56,796 nt of DNA from Streptomyces althioticus (GCA_014649355.1 BMSW01000027.1:1-56796), one strand, 5' to 3'. Positions 31,743 to 41,230 are shown, numbered from the stretch's first letter. Program-made: numbers and translations. Notes: generated by a model not told the origin, from the letters alone.

Positions 31743-33329
31743 TCAGCTGCTCTTGCTCAGCTCCCAGAACCGGAACACGGTGGACGCGTCGAGGCAGTAC
31801 TCGAGCCCGTAGACGCCGTCCTGGACGACCGCGTACTGCTTGCCCTGCCAGATGGGCAGCAGCGGGATGTCCTCGGCGACCTGGTCCTGGATCTCGCCGA
31901 ACTCCTTGTCGGTGGCGCCGCGGTCGCTCTCGGCGGCCGTGCGCGGGAGGAGCGTCTTGGTGATCTCGCCCGGCTCGTAGTGGTTGGAGAGGACGTTGCC
32001 CTCGCCGAAGAACGGGGCGGTGAAGTTGTCGGCGTCCGGGTAGTCCGGCACCCAGCCCTTCACGTAGACGCCGTACTTGCCGGCGGCGACGTCCTTCTCG
32101 TACTGGGCGAACTCGACCGACTTCACGTCGGCGTCGAACAGGCCGCTGGCGTTGAGCTGCTTGGCGATCGCCTCGAGCTCCTGGTCGGTGGCCGGACCGT
32201 ATCGGGCCGGGGTGGACCAGAGGGTCAGCTCCACCTTCTCGGTGATGCCCTCCTTCTCCAGTGCGGCCTTGGCCTTGGCCTTGGAGGGGCGGGCGCCGTA
32301 GGTGTCGAAGAAGGCCGTGTTGTGGCCGGCGACACCGGCCGGGATGATCGAGTACAGCGGGGTGGCGGTGCCCTCGTACACGTCGTGCATGAGGGCGTCG
32401 CGGTCGATCAGGTACGCCATGGCCTTGCGGACGCCGAGCCGGCCGGCGACCGGGTCCTTCATGTTGAAGACCAGGTGCTGCACCTCGGCGCTGCTGCCCT
32501 CGACGACCTCGATGCCGCCGTCGCCGGTGTCGGCCTCCTCGATCTCGGTGATGGCCTGGGCGGTGAGACCGCGGTAGGCGATGTCGACCTCGCCCTTCTC
32601 CAGGGCCTTCTTCAGACCTTCCTGGTCGCCGTGGAAGAACTGGAGCGTCACGCCGGAGTTCTCAGGTTCGGCCGAGCCGCTGTAGTGCTCGTTGACGGAG
32701 AAGACGGCCTTGCCGTCGTCGAAGGAGTCCAGCTTGTACGGGCCGGAGCCGACCGCCTTGCCGTCCTCGCGCAGTCCGTTCGCGTCGTACTCACGGTGGT
32801 TGACGATGGCGCCGGCGCCGGAGGCGATCTTGCTGGGGAAGGTGGCGTCGGCCGTGTTCAGCCGGAAGACGACCGTCTTCTCGTCCGGCGTGTCCACCTG
32901 CTCCAGGGTCGGGAACATGACCGCGGGACCGTCGGGATCGTCGATCTTGAGCATGCGGTCGAAGGAGAACTTCACGTCCTCCGAGGTGAGCGGGTCACCG
33001 TTGCTGAACTTCAGCCCGTCCCGCAGCGTGCAGGTGTACACCCGGGTGGCCGGGTCGGAGAACTCGCAGCTCTTGGCGGCGTCCGGCTGCGGCTCGGTGC
33101 CTCCCTTGGGGAACCCGAGCAGGGACTGGAACACGTTGTTGAACAGCAGCCAGGAACCGGGGTCGTACCCGGACGCGGGGTCGGTGGCCAGGACGTCGTC
33201 GGACATGCCGACGACGATCTTGGAGCCCTTCGACGCCGCGTCCCCGTCCTCGGAGCCGCAGCCGGTCAGGAGGCCGGAGGCCAGCACCGCCACGACGGGC
33301 AGTGCCGGCCACTGGGTGCGCAGGTTCAC
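31743..33329 (-). CDS. Peptide-type ABC substrate-binding lipoprotein 1
   Basis: 528-residue extracellular solute-binding protein of family 5 (DppA/OppA-like). A lipoprotein signal with lipobox LLTGC is near residue 22. The family signature runs TCTLRDGLKFSNGDPLTSEDVKFSFDRML. I chose the GTG at 33329 just before the signal peptide; the frame upstream adds 13 residues that do not fit. A second, similar gene lies 46 bases upstream. Neither is accompanied by permease or ATPase genes, so they are orphans. The ligand may be an oligopeptide or another solute. Confidence 0.9.
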   Translation of the reverse strand: MNLRTQWPALPVVAVLASGLLTGCGSEDGDAASKGSKIVVGMSDDVLATDPASGYDPGSWLLFNNVFQSLLGFPKGGTEPQPDAAKSCEFSDPATRVYTCTLRDGLKFSNGDPLTSEDVKFSFDRMLKIDDPDGPAVMFPTLEQVDTPDEKTVVFRLNTADATFPSKIASGAGAIVNHREYDANGLREDGKAVGSGPYKLDSFDDGKAVFSVNEHYSGSAEPENSGVTLQFFHGDQEGLKKALEKGEVDIAYRGLTAQAITEIEEADTGDGGIEVVEGSSAEVQHLVFNMKDPVAGRLGVRKAMAYLIDRDALMHDVYEGTATPLYSIIPAGVAGHNTAFFDTYGARPSKAKAKAALEKEGITEKVELTLWSTPARYGPATDQELEAIAKQLNASGLFDADVKSVEFAQYEKDVAAGKYGVYVKGWVPDYPDADNFTAPFFGEGNVLSNHYEPGEITKTLLPRTAAESDRGATDKEFGEIQDQVAEDIPLLPIWQGKQYAVVQDGVYGLEYCLDASTVFRFWELSKSS

Positions 33330-33375
33330 GTGCGATGCCTTGTCGTTTCCGTGGGTCCGGACCGACACCGGTTCG

Positions 33376-34983
33376 TCAGCCGCTGACGCCCCGTCCGAGC
33401 TCCCACAGCTGGAGCGTGGAGGAGGAGTTCAGCGCGTAGGCGGTGCCGGTGATGTCGTCACGGGCGGCGAGGTACTGCTTGCCCTGCCACAGCGGCAGCA
33501 CGGGCACGTCGTCGGCCACGATGTCCTGGATCTTCTCGAACGTCTTCGAGGCGTTCAGCCGGTCGGCCTGGCGGCGCGACTGGGGAATCAGGTCCTTGCG
33601 GACGTCGGTGTTGACGTAGGGCGAGTTGAGGAAGTTGTCCTCGTCCAGGAAGGGCGCGACGAAGGCGTCGGCGTCCGGGTAGTCCGGGAACCAGCCCATG
33701 CCGTAGACGTCGTACTTGCCCTTCTGGCCGGCCGGGCGGAACTTGTCCCAGGAAGTGCCCTCGGTGTCCGTCTCGAACAGGCCGCTGTCGTTGAGCTGCT
33801 TGCTCAGCTGCTCGAACTCGGCCTTGGTCGCGGGACCGTAGTGGTCGGTGGTGTAGTGCAGCGTGAGCTTCACCGGCGTGTCGACGCCGGCCTCCTCGAG
33901 CTCCTCGCGCGCCTTGGCCACGTTCGGGTCGCCGTACTTGTTGAAGAAGGCGTTGGAGTGGCCGGTGACGCCGGCGGGCACCAGCGAGAACAGCGGCTCG
34001 GCCTGGCTGCCGTAGACCTTGGCGACGAGCTCGTCGCGGTTGATCACCTGGGCCATCGCCTGGCGGACGGCCTTGTCCTTCACCGACGCGGCCTTGGTGT
34101 TGAAGGCCAGGTAGCGGATCTCCAGACCCGGGGACTCCACCAGCTCGATCTCGCCGTCGGTGGCGTTGGCCAGCTTCTGGATCTGGTCCGGCGACATGCT
34201 GCGGGTCATGACGTCGATCTTGCCGTCCTCCAGCGCGTCGCCCATGGACTCGGCGCTGTCGTAGGCGACCATCTCGACCTTGTCGTTGTTGGTCTGCAGC
34301 ACGCCCTTGTACGAGGGGTTCTTGGTGAAGGTGGCGCGGACCAGAGCGCCGTCCTTGACCTCGGACTTCATCGTGTACGGGCCGGAGCCGTCGACGTCGA
34401 AGCCCTCGCGCAGCTTGTCCTGGGCGTAGTCGTCCTTGTTGACGATGCCCGCGACGGGCGTGGACAGCTTGTACGGGAAGGTCGCGTCGGCCGCCTTGAG
34501 GTGGAAGATCACCTCGCGGTCGCCCTGGGTCTCGACGGTGTCGATGGTGGACAGCAGGGCGAAGACACCGCTGTCGCCTTCGAGGGAGAGGGCGCGGTCG
34601 ATGGAGTACTTCACGTCCTGCGCGGTGATCGGGTCTCCGTTGGAGAACTGGAGGCCGTCGCGCAGGGTGCAGCTGTAGCGCTCGTTGCCGGCGTCGGTGA
34701 AGCCGCAGGACTCCGCCGCCTCGGGCACGGGTTCGCCGTCGCCGCGCGGCTGGACCATCAGGGTCTGGACGGTCTGGCGCAGGATGTTCCAGGTGCCGAC
34801 GTCGTAGGCCCAGGCGGGGTCGAGGGGGGCGAGCCCTTCTTCCTCCGAGGCGGTGAACCGGTCCGTGGTGCCCACGACGATCGCGTCGCCGCTGCCGCTG
34901 CCGCTCTCGGCGTCGCCACAGGCGGCGAGCACCGGCGCGAGCAGGCCCATCGCGGCCGCCAGCACCAAAGTCTTGCGGTTCAT
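33376..34983 (-). CDS. Peptide-type ABC substrate-binding lipoprotein 2
   Basis: 535 residues, same family as the neighbour, with lipobox LAAC in KTLVLAAAMGLLAPVLAAC. The signature SCTLRDGLQFSNGDPITAQDVKYSIDRAL and the closing PVLPLWQGKQYLAARDDI are nearly the same as in the downstream gene, so a local duplication is likely. It starts at ATG 34983 and heads the minus-strand pair, with an inverted repeat about 200 bases upstream. Membrane partners of the transporter must be encoded elsewhere. Confidence 0.9.
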   Translation of the reverse strand: MNRKTLVLAAAMGLLAPVLAACGDAESGSGSGDAIVVGTTDRFTASEEEGLAPLDPAWAYDVGTWNILRQTVQTLMVQPRGDGEPVPEAAESCGFTDAGNERYSCTLRDGLQFSNGDPITAQDVKYSIDRALSLEGDSGVFALLSTIDTVETQGDREVIFHLKAADATFPYKLSTPVAGIVNKDDYAQDKLREGFDVDGSGPYTMKSEVKDGALVRATFTKNPSYKGVLQTNNDKVEMVAYDSAESMGDALEDGKIDVMTRSMSPDQIQKLANATDGEIELVESPGLEIRYLAFNTKAASVKDKAVRQAMAQVINRDELVAKVYGSQAEPLFSLVPAGVTGHSNAFFNKYGDPNVAKAREELEEAGVDTPVKLTLHYTTDHYGPATKAEFEQLSKQLNDSGLFETDTEGTSWDKFRPAGQKGKYDVYGMGWFPDYPDADAFVAPFLDEDNFLNSPYVNTDVRKDLIPQSRRQADRLNASKTFEKIQDIVADDVPVLPLWQGKQYLAARDDITGTAYALNSSSTLQLWELGRGVSG

Positions 34984-35431
34984 GCTCGATTTCTCCAGGA
35001 CGTCGTCGTCTCCGCGCCGTCCGCGCGTGCAGGGGTCGGCACGGCGGCGAACAGGGAGGGGTGTGGTTCTCGCGACGACATTAGTCCGCGTCCGCAGGAG
35101 GGTTCGCAGCCCCCGGAGTTGGGGCCTCATCACGCAGTGGAACCAGGTGTGAACGGACCGACAGGGATGACCGGGGAAGGATTGGTGCAGCTTCCCACCA
35201 ATCAGGACACATGGGCGCGCCGGTGATCTCCCCAATCGGGCGGGATGCACACCCGGACATCGTTGTCGATGCGTGTGAATGTGGTGAACGTCACGTGTGA
35301 AAAGTGGCTCGGTGACCCCGCGGATTCGGCCACCGGCGGCCGGAAACGCATGCGGACGGCTCGGACGGAACGGCCCCTGGACGGAGCGCCGCGCATGCCG
35401 GTTCCGGCGGCGGTGCACACCGCGTGAGCGG
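34984..35431. other. Intergenic region upstream of the peptide-binding genes
   Basis: About 450 bases between the HAD gene and peptide-binding gene 2, both on the minus strand. The inverted repeat GATTGGTG (35180-35187) and CACCAATC (35196-35203) with an eight-base gap is the only clear symmetry and could be an operator. Local GC drops around 35050-35330, as expected for a promoter. No frame here shows protein character. Confidence 0.45.
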
Positions 35432-36133
35432 TCAGCGCAGGTCTGTCATCAGACCGCGCAGGAACGGCAGGTCCACGACGTCCAGCGACGGGACGACCGT
35501 GCGCCGGGCGGCCGGGGTGATGGGCCCCACGGAGGGCACCGCGACGACCTGGCAGCCTGCGGCCTCGGCGGCGGTGACGCCGGTGACCGTGTCCTCGACG
35601 ACCGCGCAGCGCACCGGGTCGGCGCCGAGCCCGGCGGCCGCCGCGAGGTAGGGGTCGGGGTGCGGCTTGGTGCGCGGCACCTCGTCGCCTGCGACGGACA
35701 GGGCGAAGTACTCGGCGCCCAGGACGGGCAGCACCCGGTCGATGATGCGCCGGTGCGAGGCGGAGACGAGCGCCGTCGGGATCTCGTGCTCGGCCAGCTC
35801 GGCGAGCAGCCGCGCGGCGCCCGGCATCAGCGGCAGGGCGTGGTCGATGCGGCTCTCGAAGGCGTCGTTGAGCCGGACCGTGAGCTCGTCGAGGCCGATG
35901 TCGGCCCCGGTCGCCTCGATCAGGAAGCCCGCGCTGCGGGTCATGGGGCCGCCGACCACGATGTGGCGCCAGGCGTCGTCGAGGGTGTGCCCGAGGGACG
36001 CGAAGACCTCGGTCTCGACGTCCCACCAGAAGCCCTCGGTGTCCACCAGGGTGCCGTCCATGTCGAGGAGCACGGCCTGGAGGGCCGAGCCTTCGGCCGT
36101 AAGGGTTCCGAGCGCGGGGACCGTACTGGTCAT
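35432..36133 (-). CDS. HAD-superfamily phosphatase
   Basis: 233-residue HAD hydrolase. Motif I is VLLDMDGTLVDTEG, with nucleophile Asp near residue 22; motif II is LVSAS, motif III includes Lys in PRTKPHPDPYL, and motif IV is VVEDTVTGVTAAEAAG. The cap domain between motifs I and II is the phosphoglycolate/beta-phosphoglucomutase type. It probably dephosphorylates a small sugar or glycolate-type phosphate. I chose the ATG at 36133, seven bases after AGGAGG; the ATG six bases upstream is too near that site. It follows metH and a 13-bp hairpin. Confidence 0.9.
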   Translation of the reverse strand: MTSTVPALGTLTAEGSALQAVLLDMDGTLVDTEGFWWDVETEVFASLGHTLDDAWRHIVVGGPMTRSAGFLIEATGADIGLDELTVRLNDAFESRIDHALPLMPGAARLLAELAEHEIPTALVSASHRRIIDRVLPVLGAEYFALSVAGDEVPRTKPHPDPYLAAAAGLGADPVRCAVVEDTVTGVTAAEAAGCQVVAVPSVGPITPAARRTVVPSLDVVDLPFLRGLMTDLR

Positions 36134-36157
36134 CCACATACCTCCTAAAGGGACGAT

Positions 36158-36188
36158 CAGGCCGGTTCCCACGAAGGGAACCGGCCTG
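36158..36188 (-). terminator. 13-bp perfect hairpin between metH and the HAD gene
   Basis: Arms CAGGCCGGTTCCC (36158-36170) and GGGAACCGGCCTG (36176-36188) pair perfectly with a five-base loop. It is 121 bases after the metH stop but only about 11 bases before the HAD ribosome site. It may be the metH terminator or an attenuator for the HAD gene. Confidence 0.7.
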
Positions 36189-36309
36189 CGGTGGACCGAC
36201 CAGTGTACGTCGTGCGCGCCGGAAGTGCCTGGTGCGGCCTCCGGGGCGGCGGCCGCGCGGGGCCCGGCGGGCTTCGCCGGACCGGCTCGGCGGGCGTCGC
36301 CAGCCGGGC

Positions 36310-39300
36310 TCAGCGGGCGTTGAAGTACTTCGCCTCCGGGTGGTGGATCACGATGGCGTCCGTGGACTGCTCGGGGTGGAGCTGGAACTCCTCGGAGAGC
36401 TGCACGCCGATGCGTTCCGGCTGCAGCAGGTCCGCGATCTTGGCGCGGTCCTCCAGGTCGGGGCAGGCGCCGTAGCCGAGGGAGAAGCGGGCGCCCCGGT
36501 ACTTCAGGGCGAACATGTCCTCCATGGCGTCGGGGTCCTCGCCCGCGAAGCCGAGCTCGGAGCGGACGCGGGCGTGCCAGTACTCGGCGAGGGCCTCGGC
36601 GAGCTGGACGGACAGGCCGTGCAGCTCGAGGTACTCGCGGTAGGCGTTGGCCTCGAACAGCCGGGCGGTCTCCTCGCCGATGCGGGAGCCGACGGTGACG
36701 ACCTGGAACCCGACGACGTCGGTCTCGCCGGACTCCTCCGGGCGGAAGAAGTCGGCCAGGCACAGACGGCGGCCGCGGCGCTGGCGCGGGAAGGTGAAGC
36801 GGGTGCGCTCGTTGCCCTCCTCGTCCAGGACGATCAGGTCGTCGTCCTTGGAGACGCAGGGGAAGTAGCCGTAGACCACGGCCGCCTCCAGCAGGTTCTC
36901 CGTCTGGAGCCGGTCCAGCAGGCCGCGCAGCCGCGGCCGGCCCTCGGTCTCCACCAGCTCCTCGTAGGTGGGGCCGTCGCCCGTGCGGGCCTGCTTCAGA
37001 CCCCACTGGCCCTTGAACAGCGCGCCCTCGTCGAGCCAGGAGGCGTACTCCTTGAGCTGGATGCCCTTGACGACGCGGGTGCCGCGGAACGGCGGGGTGG
37101 GGACGGGGTTGTCGGTGGCGACGTCGGAGCGGACGCTGCCCTCCTCGGGACGCTCCTCGACCTCCACGGTCGCCGCGCGCACCCGCCGCTGCTTCAGCTC
37201 CGGCAGTGTCACGCCCGGAACGCCGCGCTTGATGCCGATCAGCGCGTCCATCAGGCGCAGGCCCTCGAACGCGTCGCGGGCGTAGCGGACCTCGCCCTGG
37301 TAGATCTCGTGCAGGTCCTGCTCGACGTAGGCGCGGGTGAGGGCGGCGCCGCCCAGGATGACCGGGTAGTCGGCGGCCAGGCCGCGCTGGTTGAGCTCCT
37401 CCAGGTTCTCCTTCATGATCACCGTGGACTTCACCAGCAGACCCGACATGCCGATCACATCGGCCTTGTGCTCGTCCGCGGCCTCCAGGATCGCCGAGAC
37501 CGGCTGCTTGATGCCGAGGTTGACCACGTTGTAGCCGTTGTTCGACAGGATGATGTCGACGAGGTTCTTGCCGATGTCGTGGACGTCGCCGCGCACCGTG
37601 GCCAGCACGATCGTGCCCTTGCCGGCCTCGTCGGTCTTCTCCATGTGCGGCTCCAGATGAGCCACCGCCGTCTTCATCACCTCGGCCGACTGCAGCACGA
37701 ACGGCAGCTGCATCTGCCCCGACCCGAACAGCTCACCGACCACCTTCATGCCGTCCAGCAGGGTGTCGTTGACGATGTCCAGCGCCCGACGCGTCTGAAG
37801 CGCCTCGTCCAGGTCGGCCTCGAGGCCGTTGCGCTCGCCGTCGATGATGCGGCGCTTGAGCCGCTCGTCCAGCGGCAGCGCCGCGAGCTCCTCGGCCTTG
37901 CCCGCCTTCAGCGACTTGGCCGTCGCCCCCTCGAACAGCTGCATCAGCTTCTGCAGCGGGTCGTAGCCCTCCGAGCGCCGGTCGTAGATCAGGTCGAGGG
38001 CGGTTTGGACCTCTTCCTCGCTGAAGCGGGCGATGGGGAGGATCTTCGAGGCGTGCACGATCGCCGAGTCCAGGCCCGCCTTGACGCACTCGTCCAGGAA
38101 CACACTGTTGAGCAGGATGCGGGCGGCCGGGTTCAGGCCGAAGGAGATGTTCGACAACCCCAGCGTGGTCTGCACCTCCGGGTGGCGGCGCTTGAGCTCA
38201 CGGATGCCCTCGATGGTGGCGACGCCGTCGCCCCGGGACTCCTCCTGACCGGTGCAGATCGTGAAGGTCAGACAGTCCACGAGGATGTCCTCCTCGCGGA
38301 TGCCCCAGTTTCCGGTCAGATCCGCGATGAGGCGTTCGGCGATCTCGACCTTCTTCTCCGCCGTCCGCGCCTGGCCCTCCTCGTCGATGGTCAGCGCGAT
38401 CAGCGCCGCACCGTGCTCCCGCGCCAGCTCCGTCACCCGGGCGAACCGGGACTCGGGACCGTCGCCGTCCTCGTAGTTCACCGAGTTGATCACCGCGCGG
38501 CCGCCGAGTTTCTCCAGCCCCGCCCGGATCACGTCCACCTCGGTGGAGTCCAGCACGATCGGCAGCGTCGAGGCGGTCGCGAACCGGCCCGCCAGCTCCC
38601 GCATGTCCGCCACACCGTCCCGGCCCACGTAGTCCACGCACAGGTCCAGCATGTGCGCGCCCTCACGGATCTGGTCCCGTGCCATCTCCACACAGTCGTC
38701 CCAGCGGCCCTCCAGCATGGCCTCACGGAACTTCTTCGACCCGTTGGCGTTCGTCCGCTCACCGATCGCCAGGTACGAGGTGTCCTGCCGGAACGGCACA
38801 CTCTGGTAGAGCGACGCCGCTCCCGGCTCCGGACGCGGATCACGCTCCGCGGGGGCCAGCTCCCGCACCCGCTCCACCAGCTGCCGCAGATGCTCCGGCG
38901 TGGTGCCGCAGCAGCCACCCACCAGCGACAGCCCGTACTCCTGCACGAACGTCTCCTGCGCGTCCGCCAACTCCGGCGCGGTCAGCGGGTAGCGGGCGCC
39001 GTCCTTGGTCAGCTCGGGCAGGCCGGCGTTCGGCATGCACGACAGGGGGACGCGGGAGTGGCGCGCCAGGTAGCGCAGGTGCTCGCTCATCTCCGCGGGG
39101 CCGGTCGCACAGTTCAGGCCGACCATGTCGATACCCAGCGGTTCCAGCGCGGTCAGGGCCGCGCCGATCTCCGAGCCGAGCAGCATGGTGCCGGTGGTCT
39201 CGACCGTCACCGACACGATCAGCGGCACCTCGAGGCCGACGGCCTCCATGGCGCGGCGGGCGGCGATGACGGACGCCTTGGTCTGCAGCAGGTCCTGCGT

Positions 39301-39822
39301 GGTCTCCACGAGCAGCGCGTCGGCGCCGCCGGCGATCAGGCCCTCCGCGTTCTGCTGGTAGGCGTCGCGGATGGCGCCGAACGTGGTGTGGCCGAGGGTG
39401 GGCAGCTTGGTGCCCGGGCCCATGGAGCCCAGCACCCAGCGCGGCCGGCCGTCGCGGCCGGTGAACTCGTCGGCCGTCTCGCGGGCGATGCGGGCGCCCG
39501 CCTCGGACAGTTCGAGGACGCGCTCGGGGATGTCGTACTCGCCCAATGCGGTGAGGTTGGCGCCGAACGTGTTCGTCTCGACGCAGTCGACGCCCGCGGC
39601 GAAGTACTCCGCATGGACCGAACGGACGATGTCCGGGCGGGTCAGGTTCAGGATCTCGTTGCAGCCCTCGAGGTTCTGGAAGTCCTCGAGGGTGGGGTCC
39701 TGGGCCTGGAGCATCGTGCCCATCGCTCCGTCGGCGACCACCACACGGGTGGCCAGGGCCTCTCGGAGCGCGGACACGCGGGTCCGGCTGTCGGCGGAAG
39801 GGGTCAGCGGCAACGAGGCCAT
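36310..39822 (-). CDS. metH: Cobalamin-dependent methionine synthase MetH
   Basis: 1170 residues. It transfers a methyl group from methyltetrahydrofolate through cobalamin to homocysteine. Domains in order: homocysteine binding (about 1-325) with zinc ligands Cys238, Cys304 and Cys305 (GGCCGT); folate binding (about 340-620); cobalamin cap and B12 domain with DVHDIG, where His748 is the lower cobalt ligand; and the SAM-dependent activation domain (about 890-1170) with RGARFSLGYGACPDL. All catalytic parts are present. Start is ATG at 39822. It stands alone, flanked by hairpins. Confidence 0.97.
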   Translation of the reverse strand: MASLPLTPSADSRTRVSALREALATRVVVADGAMGTMLQAQDPTLEDFQNLEGCNEILNLTRPDIVRSVHAEYFAAGVDCVETNTFGANLTALGEYDIPERVLELSEAGARIARETADEFTGRDGRPRWVLGSMGPGTKLPTLGHTTFGAIRDAYQQNAEGLIAGGADALLVETTQDLLQTKASVIAARRAMEAVGLEVPLIVSVTVETTGTMLLGSEIGAALTALEPLGIDMVGLNCATGPAEMSEHLRYLARHSRVPLSCMPNAGLPELTKDGARYPLTAPELADAQETFVQEYGLSLVGGCCGTTPEHLRQLVERVRELAPAERDPRPEPGAASLYQSVPFRQDTSYLAIGERTNANGSKKFREAMLEGRWDDCVEMARDQIREGAHMLDLCVDYVGRDGVADMRELAGRFATASTLPIVLDSTEVDVIRAGLEKLGGRAVINSVNYEDGDGPESRFARVTELAREHGAALIALTIDEEGQARTAEKKVEIAERLIADLTGNWGIREEDILVDCLTFTICTGQEESRGDGVATIEGIRELKRRHPEVQTTLGLSNISFGLNPAARILLNSVFLDECVKAGLDSAIVHASKILPIARFSEEEVQTALDLIYDRRSEGYDPLQKLMQLFEGATAKSLKAGKAEELAALPLDERLKRRIIDGERNGLEADLDEALQTRRALDIVNDTLLDGMKVVGELFGSGQMQLPFVLQSAEVMKTAVAHLEPHMEKTDEAGKGTIVLATVRGDVHDIGKNLVDIILSNNGYNVVNLGIKQPVSAILEAADEHKADVIGMSGLLVKSTVIMKENLEELNQRGLAADYPVILGGAALTRAYVEQDLHEIYQGEVRYARDAFEGLRLMDALIGIKRGVPGVTLPELKQRRVRAATVEVEERPEEGSVRSDVATDNPVPTPPFRGTRVVKGIQLKEYASWLDEGALFKGQWGLKQARTGDGPTYEELVETEGRPRLRGLLDRLQTENLLEAAVVYGYFPCVSKDDDLIVLDEEGNERTRFTFPRQRRGRRLCLADFFRPEESGETDVVGFQVVTVGSRIGEETARLFEANAYREYLELHGLSVQLAEALAEYWHARVRSELGFAGEDPDAMEDMFALKYRGARFSLGYGACPDLEDRAKIADLLQPERIGVQLSEEFQLHPEQSTDAIVIHHPEAKYFNAR

Positions 39823-40050
39823 GAAAGGGGCTCCCTCAGGTGCGACGGCTGTCGGCTTTGCGGCTGCCCGGAGAAACCACCTGTTCGAGCTTCCCCGGCA
39901 GGGCGCACGCCGTCAGGGTATCCGGGACCGCCCCCTGGCGTCGGGGGCGTCCACGGGCCGGACGAAGATGGCCGACGGGCGACGGTCGGGGCGCGAGAGA
40001 CGCGACCGATCATCACCGACCATTAGCGGAGGGTCGGCATCGACCGGTAG
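39823..40050. other. Divergent upstream region of metH and gylR
   Basis: About 230 bases before the gylR operator. On the minus strand, 39870-39910 can form an imperfect hairpin 50 bases upstream of metH. It superficially recalls parts of a cobalamin riboswitch (GGGAA, GGTG), but no B12 box is visible, so I do not call one. No other feature is clear. Confidence 0.4.
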
Positions 40051-40069
40051 TGTTCGGCATTGCCGAACA
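40051..40069. promoter_or_regulatory. Palindromic operator candidate of gylR
   Basis: TGTTCGGCATTGCCGAACA is a perfect palindrome apart from its central base. It overlaps a TAGTGT -10-like hexamer at 40048 and lies 52 bases before the gylR start. A 16-of-19 match occurs upstream of glpF at 41086-41104, so both promoters may be GylR targets. Confidence 0.65.
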
Positions 40070-40121
40070 GCGGCAGCGACGTCGCGAGTCGGCGCTCGAA
40101 GGGGACGGAGGCAGTACGGCG

Positions 40122-40886
40122 ATGGCACGGAACATCCAGTCGCTCGAACGGGCGGCAGCGATGCTGCGCCTGCTCGCGGGCGGTGAGCGACGGCTCGGCC
40201 TCTCGGACATCGCCTCCTCGCTGGGCCTGGCCAAGGGCACCGCCCACGGCATCCTGCGCACGCTCCAGCAGGAGGGGTTCGTGGAGCAGGACGAGACCTC
40301 CGGCCGCTACCAGCTGGGCGCCGAGCTGCTGCGCCTGGGCACCACCTACCTGGACGTGCACGAGCTGCGGGCCCGCGCGCTGGTGTGGACGGACGACCTG
40401 GCGCGCTCCAGCGGGGAGAGCGTCCACCTCGGGGTGCTGCACCAGCAGGGCGTGCTGATCGTGCACCACGTCTTCCGGCCCGACGACAGCCGGCAGGTGC
40501 TGGAGATCGGCGCCATGCAGCCGCTGCACTCCACGGCCCTGGGCAAGGTGCTGGCGGCCTACGACCCGGTCGCGCACAGCGAGGCCGTGGAGGCCGACCG
40601 CAAGGCGTTCACCGACCGCACGGTGTGCGACGTCGAGGCCTTCGAGGGGATCCTCGACCTCACCCGCGCGCGGGGCTACGCGGCGGACGTGGAGGAGACC
40701 TGGGAGGGCGTGGCCTCGCTCGCCGCGCCCATCCACGACCGGCGGCGCATGCCGGTCGGGGCGGTCGGCATCACGGGCGCGGTGGAGCGGCTGCGCAAGG
40801 ACGGCGAGCTGCGGCCCGAGCTGATCGCGGCGGTGCGGGACTGCGCCCGCGCGGTGTCCCGGGACCTGGGCGCCGCACGCTTCTGA
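40122..40886 (+). CDS. gylR: IclR-family glycerol operon regulator GylR
   Basis: 254 residues. The N-terminal winged helix (LERAAAMLRLLAGGERRLGLSDIASSLGLAKGTAHGILRTLQQEGF) is followed by the IclR effector domain, with LHSTALGKVLAAYDP and SLAAPIHDRRRMPVGAVGI. S. coelicolor GylR represses its own gene and the glycerol operon and is relieved by glycerol or glycerol-3-phosphate. The ATG at 40122 has GGACGGAGG upstream. It precedes glpFKD in the same orientation, as in other Streptomyces. The paired operator candidates support self-control. Confidence 0.95.
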   Translation: MARNIQSLERAAAMLRLLAGGERRLGLSDIASSLGLAKGTAHGILRTLQQEGFVEQDETSGRYQLGAELLRLGTTYLDVHELRARALVWTDDLARSSGESVHLGVLHQQGVLIVHHVFRPDDSRQVLEIGAMQPLHSTALGKVLAAYDPVAHSEAVEADRKAFTDRTVCDVEAFEGILDLTRARGYAADVEETWEGVASLAAPIHDRRRMPVGAVGITGAVERLRKDGELRPELIAAVRDCARAVSRDLGAARF

Positions 40887-40889
40887 GCG

Positions 40890-40954
40890 GGCCCCGGCCG
40901 CACGCCGGGCACCGGACGGCACAGCACCCGGACGCCTGAGGGCGGGCCGGGGTC
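40890..40954 (+). terminator. Possible long-range terminator after gylR
   Basis: GGCCCCGGCC (40890-40899) can pair with GGCCGGGGTC (40945-40954) with one G-T pair, three bases after the gylR stop codon. The 45-base loop has internal GC pairing. It is weaker than the other terminators in the window and may allow readthrough into glpF. Confidence 0.4.
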
Positions 40955-41085
40955 CAGGCATGTACCCGTACGAAGACGGGCAGTGATCGGTCCGATCCGG
41001 CAGGCCTGGCGATCAGTAACGATCGCACTTTTCGACAACCGAGACTCTTGACGCATCTCCGGGGCCGGACAAGACTCCCGTCCAT

Positions 41086-41128
41086 CGGTCGGCATTGTCG
41101 AACACCTACCGGCAATACGCGCTAGAGT
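41086..41128 (+). promoter_or_regulatory. glpFKD promoter region with GylR operator candidate
   Basis: CGGTCGGCATTGTCGAACA (41086-41104) matches the gylR palindrome at 16 of 19 positions. A -10-like TAGAGT follows at 41123-41128, so the site covers the -35 region. TTCGACAA at 41031-41038 is the complement of TTGTCGAA at 41095-41102 and could be a second half-site. A bound regulator would block this promoter. The rest of 40955-41230 holds no clear feature. Confidence 0.6.
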
Positions 41129-41230
41129 GGGACAACGCCAAGGGCCGGCAACGCTCTCACCCCTGAGGGCGCCAATCCCCGGAGGGACCCGGGGGTCGGC
41201 TTCCCTGGACGAAGGACAAAGGAGTCGCGG

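Noticed and set aside
39823..39930. Cobalamin riboswitch upstream of metH
   Set aside because: GGGAA and GGTG fragments occur on the minus strand, but the B12 box and the conserved core pairing are not visible, and B12 repression of a B12-dependent enzyme would be odd. An Rfam search would settle it.
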